From Pseudomonadota bacterium (GTDB lineage Bacteria; Pseudomonadota; Gammaproteobacteria; UBA5335), in assembly GCA_002862435.1 (NCBI GenBank), contig PKDC01000038.1, positions 1 to 46,846 of the forward strand: a DNA stretch of 46,846 nucleotides. Direction: 5' to 3'. Below the pieces are notes generated by a model. The model saw only the letters and a program-made list of their open reading frames with translations. It had not been told where the DNA came from and searched no databases. Positions 17,828 through 27,490 of the stretch are shown in pieces. Numbering within the stretch: position 1 is the first letter of the stretch; every line of letters begins with the position of its first letter. A program made the position numbers and the translations under genes.

Positions 17828-18376
17828 ATGGCAGCGGATCAACATCTGGTGGTTTTCGCCCACGGCCGGGACAGCGGTCCCTGGGGCATCAAGATCACGA
17901 CCTTGGCCGAAGTGGCTCGCAAGGTGGGATACGCGGTCCTCAGCCCCGACTATTCCCATACCATCGATCCCAAGGCGCGTCTGGCCCAGCTATTGGAAAG
18001 CTGTCCGCGCCCTTCCGGTCATCTGGTGCTGGTGGGCAGCAGCATGGGCGGCTACGTCAGCGCGGCGGCCGCCAGCCAACTGCAGGTCAGCGGGCTGTTT
18101 CTCATGGCGCCGGCGCTCTACTTCGGGGGCTACGAGTTTCCAGGACCGGTACGGGTGCCCCATTGCGTCGTGGTACATGGCTGGCGCGATGCGGTGATCC
18201 CGGTGGAAGTGGGCATCCGCTTCGCCCGGGAGCATCACGCCGAGTTGATCGTCCTCGACGACGATCACTCCCTGACCGCACAAATGGATATGCTGACCAC
18301 GCTCTTCGCTCAGTTCCTGGGCGCGGTGCTTCAGAGCGACCGGCTTTCCAGCCCCTCCACGTCGTCTACACCGTAG
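17828..18376 (+). CDS. small alpha/beta hydrolase (YqiA/YcfP-like)
   Basis: The 182-residue protein is a minimal alpha/beta hydrolase: VVFAHGRDSGPWG at the oxyanion loop, nucleophile in VGSSMGGYVSA, probable acid Asp in VVHGWRDAVIP, and probable His in LDDDHSLT. Lack of a cap domain and the size match YqiA/YcfP-type esterases of unknown physiological substrate. AAGG lies nine bases before the ATG. The gene is divergent from the AlkB-like gene with 263 bases between; a link to lipid or alkane metabolism is only positional. Confidence 0.82.
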   Translation: MAADQHLVVFAHGRDSGPWGIKITTLAEVARKVGYAVLSPDYSHTIDPKARLAQLLESCPRPSGHLVLVGSSMGGYVSAAAASQLQVSGLFLMAPALYFGGYEFPGPVRVPHCVVVHGWRDAVIPVEVGIRFAREHHAELIVLDDDHSLTAQMDMLTTLFAQFLGAVLQSDRLSSPSTSSTP

Positions 18377-18426
18377 TCCGGTCCGGATTTCGTGCGTGAT
18401 TCACTGAATCAAGCCAAGGTGGATCC

Positions 18427-18720
18427 ATGCGCTTTTACGAAGATCAAGATACTCCCGCGTGCCCTGGATATCGCCCTCGCAGGTGCTCGGCAGACTCGCA
18501 TTGATCTGGGCTCGCAGGCCGGCGATCGGGTATTGGAAGTGGGCATTGGCAATGGGCCAACTTGCCCGGCTGTTCCGACAAGGCCATCGTTGAAGCCGGG
18601 CAGCCAGATCCTGTTCTTTAGTGCATGTCCAGCCGCCTACCTCCGGGTCACAGCGGCATTATCTCGGGCAGAAGACGCTTCAAGCCAAAGGCGTGGGGGC
18701 GAGATGATGATCCATCACAC
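18427..18720 (+). pseudogene. decayed SAM-dependent methyltransferase gene
   Basis: An ATG at 18427 gives MRFYEDQD in one frame; after a shift of frame the text continues ILPRALDIALAG and GDRVLEVGIGNG, then LKPGSQILFF and stops. The pieces match, in order, the start, SAM motif I and the later LKPGG-LLF strand of small class I methyltransferases (MRFYEDRILP type), but the roughly 70 residues between motif I and LKPG are missing and at least one frameshift is needed. This 420-base gap between the hydrolase and pgk holds nothing else I can support. Confidence 0.55.
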
Positions 18721-18796
18721 ATCGTGATTCGATGCGGCGCACAGATCCGTTTCACGATCCATTGCTTTGGCGTAAGTTTTCAAATTCCTGGCAAGC

Positions 18797-19975
18797 TCAG
18801 GCTGAAGCCCGCGCCTCCAGCGCTGCCACCGCCGGCAGGGTCTTGCCTTCCAGGAATTCCAGGAAGGCGCCGCCGCCTGTAGAAATGTAGGAAATCCGAT
18901 CGGCCACGCCGAACAAATCGATAGCCGCCAAGGTATCACCGCCCCCCGCAATGGAAAACGCAGGGCTCTCGGCAATGGCCTCGGCCAGTACCCGACTCCC
19001 CTCGCGAAACGCCGGGAACTCGAAGACCCCGACGGGACCATTCCAGACGATGGTACCGGCCTGCTTGAGCAGCGCTGCATATTGCCGTGCTGTTTTGGGT
19101 CCGATATCCAGGATCATCTCGGCATCCCCGACCGCATCCACCGCTTTGACGACGCCTTTGGCATCTTCGGAAAATGTCTTGGCCACCACCACATCCACGG
19201 GCAGCGGGATTTCAGCCCCACGACGACGGGCATCCGCCATCAATCGGCGGGCTTCGGGGACGAGATCGGGTTCATGCAGCGATTTACCGACCGCAAACCC
19301 CGCCGCAGCAAGAAAGGTGTTGGCGATCCCGCCGCCGGGAATCAGCAGATCCACCTTGTTGATCAAAGCGTCCAGGATCGTCAGCTTGGTGGACACCTTG
19401 GAGCCGGCGACTATCGCCACCAAGGGATGGGCAGGCTGGGCCACGGCTTTTCGCAGAGCGTCCAATTCGCGTATCAGCAAGGGCCCCGCGCAGGCCATCG
19501 GCGCGAAGCGAGCCACGCCGTGGGTGGATGCCTCGGCCCGATGGGCGGTGCCGAAGGCATCCATCACATACACATCGCACAAGGCCGCCAGCTTGCGCGC
19601 CAGTGCTTCGTCGTCCTTTTTCTCGCCGACGTTGAAGCGCACGTTTTCCAGCAGCACCAACTGCCCCGGTGCGACCTCCACGCCATCCAGCCAATCGCGG
19701 ATCAGCGGCACCGAACTGCCCAGCTCCTGGGCCAATGCAGCCGCCACGGGCGCCAGGGATGCCTCGGGATCAAACTGCCCTTCCTTGGGGCGACCCAGAT
19801 GCGACATCACCATCACCGCTGCGCCGGCATCCAGCGCCGCCCGCAAGGTCGGCAGGCTGGCCTTGATACGGGCATCACTGGTGACCTGGCCATCCTTCAC
19901 CGGAACATTCAGATCTTCACGAATCAACACGCGCTTTCCGCGCAAATCCAGATCAGTCATCTTGAGGATCGCCAT
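18797..19975 (-). CDS. pgk: phosphoglycerate kinase
   Basis: The 392-residue enzyme interconverts 1,3-bisphosphoglycerate and ADP with 3-phosphoglycerate and ATP in the cytoplasm. It shows the signature [15 protein letters not shown], substrate-site HLGRPKEG, and nucleotide-site sequences [10 protein letters not shown] and [10 protein letters not shown] start at the ATG at 19975, with GGAGG five bases upstream; the frame is open for 44 further codons without homology. It follows gap after 74 bases in the tkt-gap-pgk run. Confidence 0.98.
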   Translation of the reverse strand: MAILKMTDLDLRGKRVLIREDLNVPVKDGQVTSDARIKASLPTLRAALDAGAAVMVMSHLGRPKEGQFDPEASLAPVAAALAQELGSSVPLIRDWLDGVEVAPGQLVLLENVRFNVGEKKDDEALARKLAALCDVYVMDAFGTAHRAEASTHGVARFAPMACAGPLLIRELDALRKAVAQPAHPLVAIVAGSKVSTKLTILDALINKVDLLIPGGGIANTFLAAAGFAVGKSLHEPDLVPEARRLMADARRRGAEIPLPVDVVVAKTFSEDAKGVVKAVDAVGDAEMILDIGPKTARQYAALLKQAGTIVWNGPVGVFEFPAFREGSRVLAEAIAESPAFSIAGGGDTLAAIDLFGVADRISYISTGGGAFLEFLEGKTLPAVAALEARASA

Positions 19976-20049
19976 GACAGCCTCCGCATCGCCGGTCGGG
20001 ACAAACCGCCGGTCAGGACAGGAGACCCTGCCCGCACCGGCGGCCCTGA

Positions 20050-21063
20050 TCATTGCGCCTTCATCAGCGCCAAGGCGGTATCCAGCATGCGGTTGGAAAA
20101 GCCCCACTCGTTGTCATACCACGAGCAGACCTTCACCAGCCGGCCGTCGATCACCTTGGTCAAGGTCAGATCGGCAGTGGACGAAGCGGGATTGTGGTTG
20201 AAGTCCACGGAGACCAGGGGGTCTTCGTTCACGTACAGGATGCCTTTCAGCTCACCGGCGGCGGCATCTTTCAGGATCTGGTTGACCTCGTCCACCGTGG
20301 TGGCCCGACCCGCGGTGAAGGTCAGATCGACCATGGAGACGTTGATGGTGGGCACGCGAATGGCGAACCCGTCCAGCTTGCCATTCAGTTCCGGCAACAC
20401 CAGACCCACCGCAGCCGCGGCACCGGTCTTGGTGGGGATCATGGAGTGGGTGGCGCTGCGGGCACGCCGCAGGTCTTCGTGATAAACGTCGGTCAGCACT
20501 TGATCGTTGGTATAGGCATGGATGGTGTTCATCAAGCCTTCCAGCAAGCCCAGCTTCTCGTGCAACGGCTTGACCAGCGGTGCCAGGCAGTTGGTGGTGC
20601 AACTGGCGTTGCTGATGACCGTGTCGCTGGCCTTGAGCACCTTGTGATTCACGCCATAGACGATGGTGGCATCGACGTCCTTGCCGCCGGGCGCGGAGAT
20701 GATCACCTTCTTGGCGCCGCCCTTGAGGTGGGCCGAGGCCTTTTCCTTGCTGGTGAAAAAGCCGGTGCACTCCATCACCACGTCCACCCCCAGCTCGCCC
20801 CAGGGCAGCTCGGCCGGGTTGCGGTTCGCCAGCACGCGGATCTTGTCGCCATTGACGATCATGAACTCGCCTTCCACCGCCACGGTGCCGGGGAACTTGC
20901 CGTGGGTGGTGTCGTAGCGGGTCAGATGGGCATTGGTGTTGGCATCGCCCAGATCGTTGATGGCCACGATCTGAATCTCGCCGGTCCGGCCGGATTCATA
21001 CAGCGCCCGCAACACGTTGCGGCCGATACGCCCATATCCATTGATTGCCACTTTGATTGCCAT
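20050..21063 (-). CDS. gap: glyceraldehyde-3-phosphate dehydrogenase, type I
   Basis: The 337-residue enzyme starts [16 protein letters not shown], the Rossmann dinucleotide site, and carries the active site [12 protein letters not shown] with the catalytic cysteine, followed by HAYTNDQ and the C-terminal [12 protein letters not shown]. The ATG at 21063 has AGGAG eight bases upstream. It makes 1,3-bisphosphoglycerate for Pgk (or runs in reverse). It is 43 bases after tkt. Confidence 0.98.
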   Translation of the reverse strand: MAIKVAINGYGRIGRNVLRALYESGRTGEIQIVAINDLGDANTNAHLTRYDTTHGKFPGTVAVEGEFMIVNGDKIRVLANRNPAELPWGELGVDVVMECTGFFTSKEKASAHLKGGAKKVIISAPGGKDVDATIVYGVNHKVLKASDTVISNASCTTNCLAPLVKPLHEKLGLLEGLMNTIHAYTNDQVLTDVYHEDLRRARSATHSMIPTKTGAAAAVGLVLPELNGKLDGFAIRVPTINVSMVDLTFTAGRATTVDEVNQILKDAAAGELKGILYVNEDPLVSVDFNHNPASSTADLTLTKVIDGRLVKVCSWYDNEWGFSNRMLDTALALMKAQ

Positions 21064-21106
21064 GCGCGTCACTCCTGCGGGTTAGGCCCGACCCCAAGGT
21101 CCGGGC

Positions 21107-23104
21107 TCAGAGTAAGTCCTGTACCGTTGCCACCACATTGTCGACCGTAAAGCCGAAATAAGTCATGAGTGTACCCGCGGGGGCCGACTCCCCAAAGCGA
21201 TCCATCCCGACCACCCGGCCCTGCAGCCCGACATAGGCCTTCCAGTACAAGGGATGGGCAGCCTCCACGGCGACCCGGCGGGTCACTGCCGCGGGCAATA
21301 CGTGCGCGCGGTAATCGGCGTCCTGCGCCTCGAATGCCTCTGCACAGGGCATGGACACGACGCGCACCGCCACGCCGGATGCGGCCAGCCGCTCGGCGGC
21401 GTCCATCGCCAGGCCGATTTCAGAGCCGGTGGCAAGGAGCAACGCATCGGGCGTGCCGCGCGTATCGCGCAGGATGTAGCCACCGCGGCGAATAAGGGCG
21501 ATCTGCGTGGCGTTGCGCGTCTGGTGCGGGCAGCTCTGGCGCGAAAACACCAGCACCGTGGGACCCTGCCGGTATTCGATGGCCTGCTGCCAGGCCACCT
21601 GGGATTCCACTGCGTCGCAGGGGCGCCAGACCCGCAGGTTCGGGATCAGGCGCAAGCTGGCCAGGTGCTCGACCGGCTGATGGGTGGGTCCATCCTCGCC
21701 GAGACCAATGGAATCATGGGTGAACACGAAGAGATTGCGCTGACGCATCAGCGCCGCCATGCGCAAGGCATTGCGAGCGTAGTCGGAGAACACCAGGAAG
21801 GTGGCGCCAAAGGGAATGAAGCCGCCATGCAGCGCCAAGCCGTTATTGATCGCCGCCATGCCGAACTCACGCACCCCATAGGACAGCGTATTTCCCGCCG
21901 GCTGCTCGGCGCTGAACGCGACCGAACCGGACCAGTGGGTCAGGTTGGAATGGGTCAGGTCCGCCGATCCGCCAATCAGTTCGGGCAAGCAGGGGCCCAT
22001 GCGTTCCAGCGCTTTCTGGGAGGACTGCCGCGTTGCCAGGCTCGCTCCCTGGGCAACAACCTCCGCCAGCGCGGCCTCACAACGATCCGACCAGTCGGCC
22101 GGCAGGTCACCGGCCACGCGCCGCTCGAATTCCCGCGCCAGTTCGGGGTGGGCGTGCCGGTAGCGCTCGAACAAGGCGCGCCAACGACCGGAAAGTTTGT
22201 GCCCGCGCGCGCGCGCATCCCAGCCCGCTGCCACTTCGTCGGGAATCTCAAAGGGCGCGTAAGGCCAACCCAGTCGCTCGCGGGCAGCGGCGACTTCGTC
22301 CGGACCCAATGGCGCACCATGGACTGATTCGGAGCCCTGTTTGTTGGGCGCGCCGAAACCAATCACCGTCTTGCAGCAAATCAGAGTCGGCCGGTGCGTT
22401 TCTGCCTGGGCGACCAAGATTGCCTCGCGCACGGCATCGGCATCATGTCCGTCCACGTTGCGCACCACCTGCCAGCCATAGGCCTCGAAGCGAGCCGGTG
22501 TGTCGTCGGTGAACCAGCCTTCCACCCGGCCGTCGATCGAGATGCCGTTGTCATCGTAAAAGACAATCAGCTTGCCGAGTTGCCAGGTCCCGGCCAGGGA
22601 ACAGACTTCATGGGAGATGCCTTCCATGAGACAGCCGTCGCCAACGAAGGCGTAGGTGGCGTGGTCCACCACAGGGAAATCATCGCGATTGAACTGGGCG
22701 GCCAGAACCCGTTCCGCCAAGGCCATGCCCACCGCATTGGCGAGTCCCTGACCCAGGGGCCCTGTGGTGGTTTCCACACCCGGCGTCATGCCGTATTCGG
22801 GATGACCCGGCGTCTTGGCGTGCATCTGGCGAAAATGGCGCAGATCCTCGCGGGTCAGGTCGTAGCCGGACAGATGCAACAAGGCATAGAGCAGCATGGA
22901 GCCGTGCCCGTTGGAGAGCACGAAACGGTCGCGGTCGGGCCACTGTGGATCGGCCGGATCATGGCGCAGGAAATCGTTCCAGAGCACCTCGGCAATGTCC
23001 GCCATGCCCATCGGGGCGCCTGGATGGCCTGATTTGGCCTCCTGCACCGCATCCATGGCCAGCGCCCGAATGGCGTTGGCAAGTTTTCGACGTGACGGCA
23101 TCAT
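21107..23104 (-). CDS. tkt: transketolase
   Basis: The 665-residue thiamine-diphosphate enzyme transfers two-carbon units between sugar phosphates. N-terminal signatures are [29 protein letters not shown] and the TPP-binding [13 protein letters not shown] followed by NNGISI-like DDNGISID; the middle carries the pyrimidine-binding region VRYGVREF-like YGVREFGM and [19 protein letters not shown]. It leads the tkt-gap-pgk operon, a grouping used in Calvin-cycle or pentose/glycolytic flow; no RuBisCO or phosphoribulokinase gene is in view. Confidence 0.97.
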   Translation of the reverse strand: MMPSRRKLANAIRALAMDAVQEAKSGHPGAPMGMADIAEVLWNDFLRHDPADPQWPDRDRFVLSNGHGSMLLYALLHLSGYDLTREDLRHFRQMHAKTPGHPEYGMTPGVETTTGPLGQGLANAVGMALAERVLAAQFNRDDFPVVDHATYAFVGDGCLMEGISHEVCSLAGTWQLGKLIVFYDDNGISIDGRVEGWFTDDTPARFEAYGWQVVRNVDGHDADAVREAILVAQAETHRPTLICCKTVIGFGAPNKQGSESVHGAPLGPDEVAAARERLGWPYAPFEIPDEVAAGWDARARGHKLSGRWRALFERYRHAHPELAREFERRVAGDLPADWSDRCEAALAEVVAQGASLATRQSSQKALERMGPCLPELIGGSADLTHSNLTHWSGSVAFSAEQPAGNTLSYGVREFGMAAINNGLALHGGFIPFGATFLVFSDYARNALRMAALMRQRNLFVFTHDSIGLGEDGPTHQPVEHLASLRLIPNLRVWRPCDAVESQVAWQQAIEYRQGPTVLVFSRQSCPHQTRNATQIALIRRGGYILRDTRGTPDALLLATGSEIGLAMDAAERLAASGVAVRVVSMPCAEAFEAQDADYRAHVLPAAVTRRVAVEAAHPLYWKAYVGLQGRVVGMDRFGESAPAGTLMTYFGFTVDNVVATVQDLL

Positions 23105-23356
23105 TCCCCCGTTAAATCATCCCGTGGTGTGGCACAGCCGACCAACTGGCCTCCGCTGTTCCATACCGACCCAGCCCGAAAAGCCTGCCATTGTCGCCGA
23201 TCGTCGTCCCCTGCGGCAATCGGACCTCAACGGATTGCGGGACAGTTCACACCAAGGCATACCTCCCACAACCTGGCCCCCACGAACAATCATGAGATCA
23301 AGCCTTTTCCCACGCCGACGTCGCGTTTGTTGTGGAGGTCAGGTCCATAAGTCCCA

Positions 23357-23385
23357 GCCACTATTGATCAGGCCATTATTGATCA
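23357..23385. repeat. two 14-bp direct repeats upstream of tkt
   Basis: GCCACTATTGATCA and GCCATTATTGATCA differ at one base and recur with a 15-base period. They lie in the 507-base region between divergent tkt and the antiporter operon, about 250 bases upstream of tkt. They may be tandem binding sites. The remainder of 23105-23611 has no gene that I can support. Confidence 0.5.
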
Positions 23386-23542
23386 TGTGGTGTAACTGAC
23401 GCGCGCTACAAAAGCAGGCGTGGAGGCGTCGCAAACAACTCACTCAGCTTCTCGTGAACGGCCCAGCGCGGAAACCGACCCGCAGGCAATCAGCCACGGC
23501 TCCGCGCCGTTCATGGCGTTGATTCGGGTTGACCGTCAATCC

Positions 23543-23583
23543 CCCATTGGGTAGCTTGGAACAGCCAAGCCCTATCCAATGGG
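23543..23583. promoter_or_regulatory. nested inverted repeat upstream of the antiporter operon
   Basis: CCCATTGG (23543-23550) pairs with CCAATGGG (23576-23583), and inside it GCTTGG pairs with CCAAGC. The structure ends 28 bases before the mrpE start and has no T run, so it is more likely a leader or operator than a terminator. A palindrome TTGACCGTCAA (23529-23539) precedes it and includes a possible -35. Confidence 0.45.
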
Positions 23584-23611
23584 CGCATTCAGCCGGAGAG
23601 CCTGTAACACG

Positions 23612-24088
23612 ATGGGAAAAGGATTGATCCGAGTCATCCTGCTGGCCCTACTGTGGGGTCTGCTTTCCGGTCATACGGAACCGCTGATTGTCGGTTTTGG
23701 TATTTTTTCCGTGCTCCTGGTCGGGTTCCTTGCGCAGCGGATGGACGGCGCCGAAGGTCCTGTCGGCCTGCGCCACATGGGCCTGCCTGTCCTCGGCTAC
23801 CTGGCCTGGCTGTGCAGGGAAATCGTGCTGTCCAACCTGCAGGTGACCCGCGAGATCCTACGGCCCCGTCTGGCGCTCACCCCCACCGCCCTGCGTGTCC
23901 CCGCCAGCCAACGCATGCCCTTGGGACGGACGCTCTACGCCAATTCCATTACCCTCACTCCCGGCACGGTGTCGGTGGCGGTGGGCACCAACGACATCCT
24001 GATCCATGCGCTGATGCGCGAGGGTGCCGAATCCCTCTTAACCGGCGACATGGATCGCCGCGTCACCGCCTTGGAAAGTCGCGAATGA
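23612..24088 (+). CDS. Na+/H+ antiporter subunit E (MnhE/MrpE)
   Basis: The 158-residue membrane protein has two N-terminal hydrophobic segments (LIRVILLALLWGLLSG, LIVGFGIFSVLLVGFLA) and a soluble domain ending in YANSITLTPGTVSVAV, the MnhE signature. I use the ATG at 23612; another in-frame ATG at 23579 lies inside the inverted repeat. It opens an operon of at least nine overlapping genes for a multi-subunit cation/proton antiporter in the inner membrane. The stop overlaps the next start (ATGA). Confidence 0.9.
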   Translation: MGKGLIRVILLALLWGLLSGHTEPLIVGFGIFSVLLVGFLAQRMDGAEGPVGLRHMGLPVLGYLAWLCREIVLSNLQVTREILRPRLALTPTALRVPASQRMPLGRTLYANSITLTPGTVSVAVGTNDILIHALMREGAESLLTGDMDRRVTALESRE

Positions 24089-24393
24089 CGAGTTGGGGCA
24101 TCTCAGGAATCGGCCTGGCCTTGCTGGCCACGATGCTGATGAGCCTGATTCGCGCCCTGCGCGGACCGACTCTGTATGACCGCATTCTGGCCGTGAATCT
24201 GTTCGGCACCAAGACCGTCCTGCTGATCGCGGCGCTGGGATTCCTGATGGGTCGGCCGGAATGGCTGGACATCGCAATCGGCTACGCCCTGATCAATTTC
24301 ATCGGCACCATCGCGGTGTTGCGATTCATTCAGCGGCGCGATTTCAGCGCGTCCGTGGCGCCGCCTCTCGGCAATGAGGAAAGCCAACCATGA
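24085..24393 (+). CDS. Na+/H+ antiporter subunit F (MnhF/MrpF)
   Basis: This 102-residue protein has three hydrophobic helices and the typical LIRALRGPTLYDRILAVN segment followed by a conserved Asp-rich IAIGYALINFIGTIAV helix. MrpF is a small membrane subunit required for assembly of Mrp complexes. The ATG overlaps the mrpE stop by four bases, and its stop overlaps the next start, indicating translational coupling. Confidence 0.92.
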   Translation: MTSWGISGIGLALLATMLMSLIRALRGPTLYDRILAVNLFGTKTVLLIAALGFLMGRPEWLDIAIGYALINFIGTIAVLRFIQRRDFSASVAPPLGNEESQP

Positions 24394-24719
24394 GCGACGT
24401 CCTGCTGCCGTTGCTGTCTGCCCTGCTGCTGGTGGTTGGCGGGTTTTTTCTGGTTGTTGGCGCGGTGGGCGTGCTGCGCTTTCCGAATTTCTTCACCCGC
24501 ATTCATGCCGCAGGTGTCTGCGAAACCCTGGGCAGTTTCGCCACCCTGCTGGGGCTGATGGCGCTGGGTGGCGGCTGGCTGGTCACCGTCAAGCTGGCCC
24601 TGATCCTGGTCTTTCTGGCGCTAACCAACCCCGTCTCCAGCCATGCCCTGACGCGCGCCGCGCTGCATGACGGCGTGCTACACCGGCACTTCGGCAAGGA
24701 CCCCTCATGGAAACCCTGA
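24390..24719 (+). CDS. Na+/H+ antiporter subunit G (MnhG/MrpG)
   Basis: The 109-residue protein has three hydrophobic helices and the MnhG hallmark GAVGVLRFPNFFTRIHAAG followed by LGSFATLLGL. It is a structural subunit of the Mrp membrane complex. It overlaps mrpF by four bases and the next gene by 13. Confidence 0.93.
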   Translation: MSDVLLPLLSALLLVVGGFFLVVGAVGVLRFPNFFTRIHAAGVCETLGSFATLLGLMALGGGWLVTVKLALILVFLALTNPVSSHALTRAALHDGVLHRHFGKDPSWKP

Positions 24720-25246
24720 TCCTGCTCGCCGTGCTCATCTTTCTCGGCATGACCGCGCTCGCCATCCTGCGCCTGCGCGATGGCGTGACTGCGGTCATGC
24801 TGGCAGGGATCTACAGCTTGCTTTCTGCTGGAGTGTTCGTGCTCATGGACGCGGTGGACGTGGCCCTCACGGAGGCGGCTGTAGGCGCGGGCATCTCCAC
24901 CGTCCTGCTGCTCGCTACCTTGCACCGCACCAGCCGCATGACCCACAGGCCCACCCACACGCCGCTCATCCCCTTGATTGTGGTGATGGTAACGGGCGCT
25001 GCGTTGGTCTACGGCACCCTGGACATGCCCGCCTATGGCGATCCGCAAGCGCCCGTCCACCAACACGTGGGGCCGGATTACCTGCGCGAAGGGCCGAACA
25101 CCACAGGCGTGCCGAATGTGGTCACCGCCGTGCTGGCCAGCTATCGGGGTTACGACACACTGGGGGAAGCCACCGTGGTACTGACCGCGGCCGTCGGCGT
25201 GCTGGCCCTGCTGCGGGGCCGCCGCCAGGGCAAGGAACGCTCCTGA
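24707..25246 (+). CDS. MbhD/MbhE-like subunit (corresponds to the C-terminal part of MrpA)
   Basis: The 179-residue protein joins a DUF4040/MbhD-like module (LAGIYSLLSAGVFVLMDAVD, VALTEAAVGAGISTVLLLAT) with an MbhE-like module (GPNTTGVPNVVTAVLASYRG, LGEATVVLTAAVGVLALL). In seven-gene mrp operons these modules form the C-terminus of the large MrpA; here they are a separate protein and the NuoL-like N-terminal part of MrpA is absent. The same split occurs in membrane-bound hydrogenase (Mbh) clusters, but no hydrogenase subunit is present here. Confidence 0.85.
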   Translation: METLILLAVLIFLGMTALAILRLRDGVTAVMLAGIYSLLSAGVFVLMDAVDVALTEAAVGAGISTVLLLATLHRTSRMTHRPTHTPLIPLIVVMVTGAALVYGTLDMPAYGDPQAPVHQHVGPDYLREGPNTTGVPNVVTAVLASYRGYDTLGEATVVLTAAVGVLALLRGRRQGKERS

Positions 25247-25662
25247 TGGACGCTCAGGTCATCCTGCGGGTCACCGCCCGGTTGCTGGTGCCGGCCATCT
25301 GGCTGTTCGCACTCTACGTGCAATTCCATGGCGATTTCGGTCCCGGTGGCGGCTTTCAGGCCGGCGTGCTGTTCGCCGTGGGCTTTATCCTCTATGCCCT
25401 GGTCGAAGGGCTTGCGGCAGCGGAAACCCTGATTCCCGCCCCCGTGTCCGAGGCCATGATGGCCTTGGGCGTGCTGATCTATGCCTGTGTGGGTTTCACG
25501 GGCATGGCCATGGGCGGGAATTTCCTCGACTACAACGTGCTGGCACACGATCCCCACCATGGGCAACACCTGGGCATCCTGCTAGTGGAGCTGGGCGTTG
25601 GGATTACCGTCGCAGGCGTCATGATCCAGATTTTTTCGGCATTCGCTCGGGAATCCCCATGA
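25246..25662 (+). CDS. Na+/H+ antiporter subunit B (MnhB/MrpB)
   Basis: The 138-residue protein has four hydrophobic helices and the MnhB signature YVQFHGDFGPGGGFQAGV followed by GNFLDYNVL and the helix LGILLVELGVGITVAGVM. Its ATG overlaps the previous TGA by one base and its stop overlaps mrpC by four. Confidence 0.93.
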   Translation: MDAQVILRVTARLLVPAIWLFALYVQFHGDFGPGGGFQAGVLFAVGFILYALVEGLAAAETLIPAPVSEAMMALGVLIYACVGFTGMAMGGNFLDYNVLAHDPHHGQHLGILLVELGVGITVAGVMIQIFSAFARESP

Positions 25663-26012
25663 CGCTGCCGGGCCTTTTTCCCTACTGGGTCGTGATTGTG
25701 CTGATGATGATCGGCTTCTACATGGTCATCGCCCACGGCAACCTGGTGCTCAAGATCATCGGTCTGAACATTTTCCAGACCTCGGTCTTTCTCCTGTACA
25801 TCAGCATGGGCAAGGTTAACGGCGGCACCGCCCCCATCATCGCCTCGGGATTCTCGACCTACAGCAATCCCTTGCCCCATGTGCTGATCCTGACCGCCAT
25901 CGTGGTTGGCATCGCCACCACGGCCCTGGCGGCGACCCTGATCATCCGCATCCATGGCGCCTACGGCACCATCGAGGAAGACGAAATTCATCGCCAGGAC
26001 AACAGCCTGTGA
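25659..26012 (+). CDS. Na+/H+ antiporter subunit C (MnhC/MrpC, NuoK-like)
   Basis: The 117-residue three-helix protein is a homologue of complex I NuoK. It shows GNLVLKIIGLNIFQTSVFLL and the MnhC-specific DPLPQALVLTAIVI-like segment, here NPLPHVLILTAIVVGIA. It helps form the ion path next to the D-type subunits. It overlaps mrpB and mrpD by four bases each. Confidence 0.94.
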   Translation: MTLPGLFPYWVVIVLMMIGFYMVIAHGNLVLKIIGLNIFQTSVFLLYISMGKVNGGTAPIIASGFSTYSNPLPHVLILTAIVVGIATTALAATLIIRIHGAYGTIEEDEIHRQDNSL

Positions 26013-27490
26013 TCGCCGCCCATTTCCCGGTCCTGCAAGTGGTTCTACCCCTCGCCGCCGCGCCCGTGTGCGTGCTGCTGCGTCGCGAAGTCCTGGCCTG
26101 GTGGATCACCCTCGCCACGACATGGGCTGTGCTGGTCAACGCCGTGCTGCTGTTGGATCGGGTCACGACCCTGGGGCCAATCACCTACGCGCTGGGCGGC
26201 TGGGCCGCGCCGCTGGGTATCGTCTATCGCATCGACGCCCTGAATGGCGCCGTGCTGCTTTTGGTAAGCGCCATCGCCGCCGTGCTGCTGCCCTATGCCC
26301 GGATGAGCGTGCTGCGGGAAATCGGCGCCGAGCGCGCCGCGCTGTTCTATGCCGCCCTGCTGCTGTGCATGACCGGCCTGATGGGCATGGCGGCCACCGG
26401 CGATGCCTTCAATGTGTTCGTGTTCCTGGAAATCTCCAGCCTGTCCACCTATGCGCTGGTCGCCATGGGCCAGGATCGCCGGGCGCTCACGGCGGCGTTC
26501 CAATACCTGATCATGGGCACCCTGGGAGGGACCTTCATCCTGATCGGGATCGGCTTCATGTATGCCGCTACCGGCACACTGAACATGGACGATCTCGCAA
26601 TACGCCTGCCCCTGGCGGAAAATCAGCGTGCCGTGCAGACGGCCTTCGCCTTCTTCATCGTCGGCATCTCCCTGAAACTGGCCCTGTTCCCGCTGCACCT
26701 ATGGCTCCCCAATGCCTACACCTACGCGCCCTCGGTGGTGACCGTTTTCCTGGCCGCCACCGCGACCAAGGTCGCGGTGTATGTGATGCTGCGCTTCACC
26801 TTCGATGTCTTCGGCGTGCACCAGGTGTTCTCAAACCTGACGGTGGAGCGGGTCTTTCCGTTCCTGGCCGGACTCGGCGTCATCCTCGCCTCGGTCTCGG
26901 CGCTGTTCCAGATCAATGCCAAACGCAGCTTCGCCTATTCGAGCGTGGCGCAGATCGGTTACATCGTGCTCGGCATTGCCCTGCTCAGCCCGCTGGGCCT
27001 CACCGCCGGCCTCCTGCATCTGTTCAACCATGCCCTGGCCAAGGGCGCCCTGTTCATGGCGCTGGGCTGTCTGTATTACCGGCTGGGCTCGGTCAGCCTG
27101 CCGGCGCTCGCCGGCGCCGCCCGCCAGATGCCGCTCACCGCCGCCGCCTTTGTCGTGTCGGGACTCAGCCTGATCGGCGTACCGCTGACGGCTGGATTCA
27201 TCAGCAAGTGGTATTTGCTGCGCGCCACCCTGGAACAGGACCAGTGGCTATTGGCGTTGATTATCGTGGCGGGATCGCTGCTGGCCCTGGGTTATGTCTG
27301 GCGTGTGGTGGAACAGCTCTACTTGCGGCCGGCCCCGACCGACCGCGAGGCAGTGCGGGATGCCCCGTGGTCCATGCTGGCGCCGACCTGGACGCTGGTG
27401 GTGGCCAACCTGTATTTCGGCATCGATAGCCGCCTCACTGTGGGCCTCGCCGGACAGGCGATGCGGGCCTTGCTGGAGGGCGCGCCGTGA
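26009..27490 (+). CDS. Na+/H+ antiporter subunit D, first copy (MrpD/NuoN-like)
   Basis: The 493-residue protein has about fourteen hydrophobic helices and belongs to the proton-conducting NuoL/M/N family. A conserved helix carries FVFLEISSLSTYAL with the key Glu, followed later by FFIVGISLKLALFPLHLWLP with the key Lys, and AYSSVAQIGYIVLG. It starts at a GTG overlapping mrpC. It is the first of three such subunits in this operon. Confidence 0.93.
   Translation: MIAAHFPVLQVVLPLAAAPVCVLLRREVLAWWITLATTWAVLVNAVLLLDRVTTLGPITYALGGWAAPLGIVYRIDALNGAVLLLVSAIAAVLLPYARMSVLREIGAERAALFYAALLLCMTGLMGMAATGDAFNVFVFLEISSLSTYALVAMGQDRRALTAAFQYLIMGTLGGTFILIGIGFMYAATGTLNMDDLAIRLPLAENQRAVQTAFAFFIVGISLKLALFPLHLWLPNAYTYAPSVVTVFLAATATKVAVYVMLRFTFDVFGVHQVFSNLTVERVFPFLAGLGVILASVSALFQINAKRSFAYSSVAQIGYIVLGIALLSPLGLTAGLLHLFNHALAKGALFMALGCLYYRLGSVSLPALAGAARQMPLTAAAFVVSGLSLIGVPLTAGFISKWYLLRATLEQDQWLLALIIVAGSLLALGYVWRVVEQLYLRPAPTDREAVRDAPWSMLAPTWTLVVANLYFGIDSRLTVGLAGQAMRALLEGAP

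Noticed and set aside
19976-20107. 44-codon N-terminal extension of Pgk
   Set aside because: No homology, overlaps the end of gap, and the ATG at 19975 has a strong ribosome site.
23543-23583. Calling the nested inverted repeat a terminator
   Set aside because: No T run on either strand next to the stem.
23653-24084. Long plus-strand frame running through mrpE in another phase
   Set aside because: Only its last 102 codons (mrpF, from 24085) encode a recognisable protein; the rest is a shadow of mrpE.
24667-25245. Frame ahead of mrpB overlapping the MbhD/E-like gene
   Set aside because: Arg/His-rich translation without family match; a shadow created by high GC.
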